A stretch of 45,622 bases of DNA, taken from positions 1 to 45,622 of the forward strand of contig SXKJ01000005.1 of NCBI GenBank assembly GCA_005778115.1, given 5' to 3'. This DNA is from Planctomyces sp. GTDB taxonomy: Bacteria > Planctomycetota > Planctomycetia > Planctomycetales > Planctomycetaceae. Position numbers and translations under genes: made by a program. The notes under the pieces were generated by a model that had not been told where the DNA came from, did no database searches, and saw nothing but the letters and a program-made list of their open reading frames with translations. Shown in pieces: positions 42,028-45,622 of the stretch; within the stretch, counting starts at the first letter, position 1, and every line of letters starts with the position of its first letter.

Positions 42028-42124
42028 CCCCACTGGCCTTGCGCCAGTGACTCGCGGGCTTTTGCACTACTCTTCGACCATTGGTGCAGAAGCCCACGAG
42101 CCACTGAGGCAAGCTCAGTGGGGG
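42028..42124. repeat. CCCCACTGG-family palindromic element upstream of the IMPase gene
   Basis: The left arm CCCCACTGGCCTTGCGCCAG... continues GACTCGCGGGCTTTTGCAC and pairs with GTGCAGAAGCCCACGAGCCACTG...CAGTGGGG. It starts 17 nt upstream of the minus-strand start codon. The left arm is nearly the same as in 12171-12279. Confidence 0.87.
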
Positions 42125-42130
42125 TTATGG

Positions 42131-43336
42131 TTATTCGTCGTCGTCAGTCTTCTTTCGATTGAACCAGGCAAACGGTGAGCGGCTGCCTTCTTCTTTCGTT
42201 TCTGGTTTCCGAGGCTCCGCGCCCAAAGCGGCGAGCACTTTGGGAAAGACCTCGTCGAACTTCGTGTCGTTGCGTCGCCAGCCGTTGAAGTCGGCGACGA
42301 CTCGCGCGGCGACGGCCTTGTCGTGTTTCCCTTTCGCGTCGCCGCCGAATAGGAAGCCATCCAGCGTCAGAGGCAGCTGCAGCTTCACGTCCTGTCCGGT
42401 GTCGCGCTTCCACTGTTCCTCTCGCTTCAACAACCGCGCGACTTCTCCTTCAACCCAAGGCGATGTCAGCGAGCTGCGCGAGGCCAAGAAGATCACTTTG
42501 TTGGGCTGCTGCGAATCAAACTGCGCTTCGAGCGGCGGCTCCGAGCGGCCCGCGTCCGGCATTTCATCGAGCCAGCAGACCAGACCGACGGATCGGAGTC
42601 CTTCTGCCAGTCGCTCGGCGAACGACAGGTCTTCGTGGCTGAATCGGAGAAAACAGGCGGCCGCTTCGCGCGGAGCGGATTGCATCGCCGCCACGAAATC
42701 ATCTGGTAACCCGCTGCCACGCAGGAACTCGGCGGGGATTTGCCCACGAGATTTCAGCCATGTGTCTAAGCCAATGCTGCTCGGTCCGTGATGGACCGAG
42801 GTGTCCAGACCGATGACTTGGCTGAGATCGCAATTGCTCCAGCGTGTCCAACCGCACGCCAGCCGAGACGCATGCGTCCCCGAGAACCGAGCCAGACTGA
42901 AATCCGTTCCCAAAACGCTTGCATCGCTGAGCTGCGCCTTATTGAGGTCCGCTTCGAGGAAGCTCGCTCGCGTCAGCTTGGCTTTGGTGAGGTCGCTGCT
43001 GTTGAGGTTCGCACGACCGAAGTCCGCTTCGGTAGCATCTGCCTCGCCAAGCATCGCCTTGAATAAGTTCGCTCGCCGAAAATCCGCTCGCGCGAGCGTC
43101 GCCAGCTTCATGCCCGCTCGCGTGAGATCCGCTTCGCTCAAGATCGCGCCGCTTAGGTCCGCGCGAGCCAGCTTCGCTCCGACCAACAATGCTCGCCGCA
43201 GATTCATCCCGCGCAGGTCCGCCCCCTTGAGATCAGCTTCGGTCAAATCGAGCAGCACATTCGGATTCGTCGCCCGGAACTTGGCGAGCGCCTGCTTTCC
43301 CTCTTTGACAGCTTCCAAAACTTTGCTGCTGGCCAC
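42131..43336 (-). CDS. Pentapeptide-repeat TIR-domain protein
   Basis: 401 aa. I chose GTG 43336 because GGAGA lies six nt upstream; the ATG at 43360 (eight residues longer) has no such site. Residues ~28-175 are pentapeptide repeats of the A(D/N)LxxA type (TEADLKGADLRGMNLRRALLVGAKLARADLSGA...). A linker HHGPSSIGLDTWLKSRGQIP, EFLRGSGLPDDFV is characteristic of bacterial pentapeptide-TIR proteins. Residues ~226-385 are the TIR domain: ACFLRFSHEDLSFAERLAEGLRSVGLVCWLDEM, NKVIFLASRSSLTSPW, and WxxxE as W294-VEG-E298. Tail acidic and Lys-rich. Likely a signalling or NAD(+)-cleaving effector; its trigger is unknown. Confidence 0.88.
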   Translation of the reverse strand: MASSKVLEAVKEGKQALAKFRATNPNVLLDLTEADLKGADLRGMNLRRALLVGAKLARADLSGAILSEADLTRAGMKLATLARADFRRANLFKAMLGEADATEADFGRANLNSSDLTKAKLTRASFLEADLNKAQLSDASVLGTDFSLARFSGTHASRLACGWTRWSNCDLSQVIGLDTSVHHGPSSIGLDTWLKSRGQIPAEFLRGSGLPDDFVAAMQSAPREAAACFLRFSHEDLSFAERLAEGLRSVGLVCWLDEMPDAGRSEPPLEAQFDSQQPNKVIFLASRSSLTSPWVEGEVARLLKREEQWKRDTGQDVKLQLPLTLDGFLFGGDAKGKHDKAVAARVVADFNGWRRNDTKFDEVFPKVLAALGAEPRKPETKEEGSRSPFAWFNRKKTDDDE

Positions 43337-43534
43337 GGCGAATCTCCGGCTTCGATGCATTGCTCACGACAACAGTGATTCTGAACGGTATTGGCCGCGA
43401 ACGGCAAGCAGACGGTTATTTTCCGTTCCTTGCCCGCCTGTAGGGGGTCTGATAGTTTCCGCCCGACCGTTACGGTACCGCTCGTCGGATTGATCAATCA
43501 CCTTTGAAAACGTCAGAAAGATTTTGAGGCTCGC

Positions 43535-44713
43535 ATGTACAACGTCACGCTGATCCCTGGAGATGGAACTGGACCGGACCTCGCCGAAGCGACACGCAAG
43601 TGCGTGGATGCCACGGGAGTCAAAATCAACTGGGACGTGCAGGAATGCGGCATCGAAGTCATTGAGGCTCAGGGAAAGATCCCGGATTCGGTGTTCGCGT
43701 CGATCCGAGCCAACAAGATTGGACTGAAGGCCCCGATCACAACCCCGATCGGCAAAGGATTTCGATCGGTCAACGTCGCGCTGCGACAAGAGCTGGGCCT
43801 CTATGCCTGCGTGCGACCGTGCAAGACGTACAAAGGGGTTCGGTCGTACTTTGAAAACACCAAAGTGGACCTGGTCATCGTCCGTGAGAACACCGAAGAC
43901 CTCTATGCCGGCGTTGAGTTCCAAGCCGGTCAGCCGAAGACCACCGAGCTGATTCAGTTCATCAACTCGATCGCGACCGGCAAGAAGATCGGCACTGGGT
44001 TGCAAACGACGGGCGTCAGCATCAAGCCGATGTCGGTCGAGGGAACTCGGAATATCGCCAAATACGCCTTCGACTACGCCGTGAAGTACGGCCGCAAGTC
44101 GGTCACGTCGATCTGCAAGGCGAACATCATGAAGTTCACCGACGGTCTGTGGTACGACGAAACGCGAGCCGTCGCGACCGCGTTCGGTGCGAAGTACGAA
44201 GACCCGAAGCTGGCCGAAGGGGTGAAGGCCGATCCGACGCTCGCTGGCAAAGTCTCCAGTGCGGCCGGCATCCACTACATCGAGCGGCTCGTGGACAACA
44301 TGTGCATGCAGTTGGTCCAGAAGCCGGAGAACTACGATGTGCTGGTGATGGGCAACTTGTACGGCGACATCCTCAGCGACCTGTGCGCTGGCCTGGTCGG
44401 CGGCTTGGGAGTCGCTCCCGGAGCGAACATCGGCCCGGACTCGGCGATCTTCGAGGCGACTCACGGTTCGGCCCCGAAGTACAAAGGCCAAAACAAGGTC
44501 AACCCGACTGCGCTGATCCTCTCCGGCAAGCTGATGCTGGAACACATGGGCGAAGCCGCTGCCGCCGCGAAGCTCGAACGAGCCGTCGCCAGCATCATCG
44601 AAGAAGGCAAGTACGTCACCTACGACATGAAGCCCGACCGCAACGACCCCACTGCCGTCGGCACCCGCGAAATGGCCGAAGCGATCTGCAAACGTATGGC
44701 AGAATTGGGGTGA
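43535..44713 (+). CDS. icd: NAD-type isocitrate dehydrogenase
   Basis: 392 aa, supported by a GAGG ribosome site 5 nt before ATG 43535. Signatures: [50 protein letters not shown] (substrate-binding Ser/Asn/Arg), [42 protein letters not shown] (catalytic Lys region), [29 protein letters not shown] (metal-binding Asp), and [33 protein letters not shown] and the shorter length fit the mitochondrial-type NAD-dependent isocitrate dehydrogenase of the TCA cycle, oxidising isocitrate to 2-oxoglutarate. An unusually long open frame on the opposite strand is a codon-bias shadow. Confidence 0.95.
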   Translation: MYNVTLIPGDGTGPDLAEATRKCVDATGVKINWDVQECGIEVIEAQGKIPDSVFASIRANKIGLKAPITTPIGKGFRSVNVALRQELGLYACVRPCKTYKGVRSYFENTKVDLVIVRENTEDLYAGVEFQAGQPKTTELIQFINSIATGKKIGTGLQTTGVSIKPMSVEGTRNIAKYAFDYAVKYGRKSVTSICKANIMKFTDGLWYDETRAVATAFGAKYEDPKLAEGVKADPTLAGKVSSAAGIHYIERLVDNMCMQLVQKPENYDVLVMGNLYGDILSDLCAGLVGGLGVAPGANIGPDSAIFEATHGSAPKYKGQNKVNPTALILSGKLMLEHMGEAAAAAKLERAVASIIEEGKYVTYDMKPDRNDPTAVGTREMAEAICKRMAELG

Positions 44714-44759
44714 GCCGTGTTGTGACGGTGGTGATCCTCGCTTGTCCGGGACCGCGTTT

Positions 44760-45259
44760 ATGATCCACAGCGCTGTCGGACTCATCCATGTGATTGCCGC
44801 CGTCATCTCTTTGCTGAGCGGTCTCGTGATCTTTCTCCGCAAGAAGGCGGGTGCGCTACATCGGTTCTTGGGGTATGTCTATTCGCTGGCCATGCTCGTG
44901 ATGCTCTTGACCGCTCTTTCCATCTATCAACTGAGCGGCTCGTTCAATCTGCTTCACGGTTTCGCGATCATCAGCACCGTGCAATTAGGCTGCGGTCTGT
45001 ACCACGCCGTCTCGCGGAAACCGAAAGGAGCCTGGTTGGACTCGCATTACCGATGGATCATCGGATCGTAGATCGGCTTGTGTGCGGCTCTCGTCGCCGA
45101 GAGCGCGATACGGGTCACCTGCCTTACCTTTATGATCAAGGCGTTCGATCGTTTGGCTGGTTTTGGATCATCGTGGGAACGGCAACATTCGTCGTCGTCT
45201 GGGTCGGGCAAATCCTGATGAAACGAAATCGTGGAATTCTGAAAAACCATCAACGGTAA
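44760..45259 (+). pseudogene. Degenerate DUF2306 membrane protein gene
   Basis: From ATG 44760 the first 103 residues are a clear DUF2306 start: IHSAVGLIHVIAAVISLLSGLVIFLRKKAGALHRFLGYVYSLAMLVMLLTALSIYQL, LLHGFAIISTVQLGCGLYHAVSRKPKGAWLDSHYRWIIGS. The frame then meets TAG (45069-45071) where relatives have Tyr (GS-Y-IGL). It continues IGLCAALVAESAIRV, and must shift near 45112-45122 into the frame PYLYDQGVRSFGWFWIIVGTATFVVVWVGQILMKRNR. The gene is thus broken twice. Four transmembrane helices were expected. A sequencing error could explain one break but hardly both. Confidence 0.75.
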
Positions 45260-45507
45260 CTGCGAGTTCGGGATCAGGTCTTCCAACTCGAAAATGGTAG
45301 ACCTGCCCCACGCTGATTACGCGACGTTCACGAGAGCTTTTCCGAGCACGTCGAATTTCGGCGTGATCCCCAGTCTCGGTTGTGTGCTGGCCGATATTCG
45401 GCCATGCGATCGTTGTGGCGCTCCGTTGGTGAGTCGCGACTTGGCAGCAAAGAATTTAGGGTTTATCGGACTTCGGTGTGGGTATTGGTCTAAATGAGTT
45501 GTCTTGG
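45260..45507. other. Gap between the DUF2306 remnant and the transposase tail
   Basis: Nothing recognisable. A short open frame here has no family features. The right end of the insertion sequence may lie in this interval, but no terminal inverted repeat was identified. Confidence 0.4.
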
Positions 45508-45622
45508 TTACATGTCGAGCCCTCCGCAATGGAAGTAGATGGCGGTGATGAAGCTGTGCAGGTTTCGATAGCCGGCGGCACGTCGTTTGAGGGACATGAT
45601 TTTGCTGTTGAGTCCCTCGGAG
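45508..45622 (-). mobile_element. C-terminal end of a transposase, probably ISL3 family (partial at the window edge)
   Basis: The minus strand encodes SEGLNSKIMSLKRRAAGYRN, then LHSFITAIYFHCGGLDM, ending at TAA 45510-45508. 'EGLNSKIxxLKRxAxGYRN...F...I.F.CGGL' is the usual C-terminal signature of ISL3-type DDE transposases. The rest lies outside the window, so completeness cannot be judged. Confidence 0.62.

Noticed and set aside
43364-44842. A 492-codon open frame on the strand opposite to icd
   Set aside because: It mirrors the icd codons (third-position GC bias), has low-complexity Arg/Asp/Val composition and no family motif; icd on the other strand is unmistakable.
45294-45497. A 67-codon open frame before the transposase tail
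   Set aside because: No ribosome site, no family resemblance, composition like random sequence.

Overview
The window looks like a piece of a planctomycete chromosome, roughly 58-60 % GC by eye. The evidence is the gene content: a formylglycine sulfatase, two large secreted beta-propeller/HEAT/cytochrome-c proteins of the 'PVC-type heme-binding' kind, a DUF1552 + DUF1587/1595/1592/1588/1585 pair, a CotH-kinase lipoprotein, an LpxK (so lipid A is made), an orphan mraZ, and long planctomycete-style pseudopilins. No rRNA, tRNA or CRISPR array was seen.

Layout. 1-6.8 kb: 5' part of a heme-binding propeller protein (-), a tartrate/D-malate-type dehydrogenase (+), a sulfatase and an NDH-2 fused to a cyclic-nucleotide-binding domain (-), and a small propeller protein (+). 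6.8-17.1 kb: methyltransferase and queA (-), a GT4 glycosyltransferase and mraZ (+), a DapA-family aldolase/lyase, a sensorless histidine kinase, an HTH-receiver protein and mnmG (-), and an SGNH hydrolase (+). 17.2-20.5 kb: a TIR-WD40-Roc/COR GTPase-DUF4365 protein, a likely immune or programmed-death gene, cut in two by one in-frame TAG. 20.6-28.3 kb: a PQQ-like propeller gene split by a 77-nt palindrome, lpxK, a pyrK-like electron-transfer subunit and a 1020-aa heme protein. 28.4-34.8 kb: DUF1552, DUF1592-type (interrupted by one in-frame TGA), CotH and CBS-pair genes, all on the minus strand. 35.0-39.4 kb: a four-gene minor-pseudopilin operon. 40.0-45.6 kb: an MDR/enoyl reductase, an inositol-monophosphatase-family enzyme, a pentapeptide-TIR protein, NAD-type isocitrate dehydrogenase, a broken DUF2306 gene and the tail of a transposase.

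The most striking feature is a dense population of palindromic elements, about 25 in 45 kb and mostly 50-125 bp. Arms are usually 20-34 bp and near perfect, and most elements share no sequence with one another. Many begin with GTAG and end with CTAC. They sit between genes, often filling the gap between two stop codons and even supplying the TAG stops. They also lie inside genes as in-frame insertions (mnmG, pyrK, the DUF1592 gene, a heme-propeller gene) and at all three internal junctions of the pseudopilin operon, where they encode leader peptide that the prepilin peptidase should remove. In one gene the insertion is 77 nt, not a multiple of three, and cutting out exactly those 77 nt restores one 698-codon frame. 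Behaviour of this kind is known for Rickettsia palindromic elements. I know of no described counterpart here, and no transposase is encoded within the elements.

Several genes carry single disabling changes: TAG in the TIR-GTPase, TGA in the DUF1592 gene, a deletion/frameshift in the PilX-like gene, and a stop plus frameshift in DUF2306. These could be genuine decay or errors in a draft or metagenome assembly. The sequence alone cannot decide.
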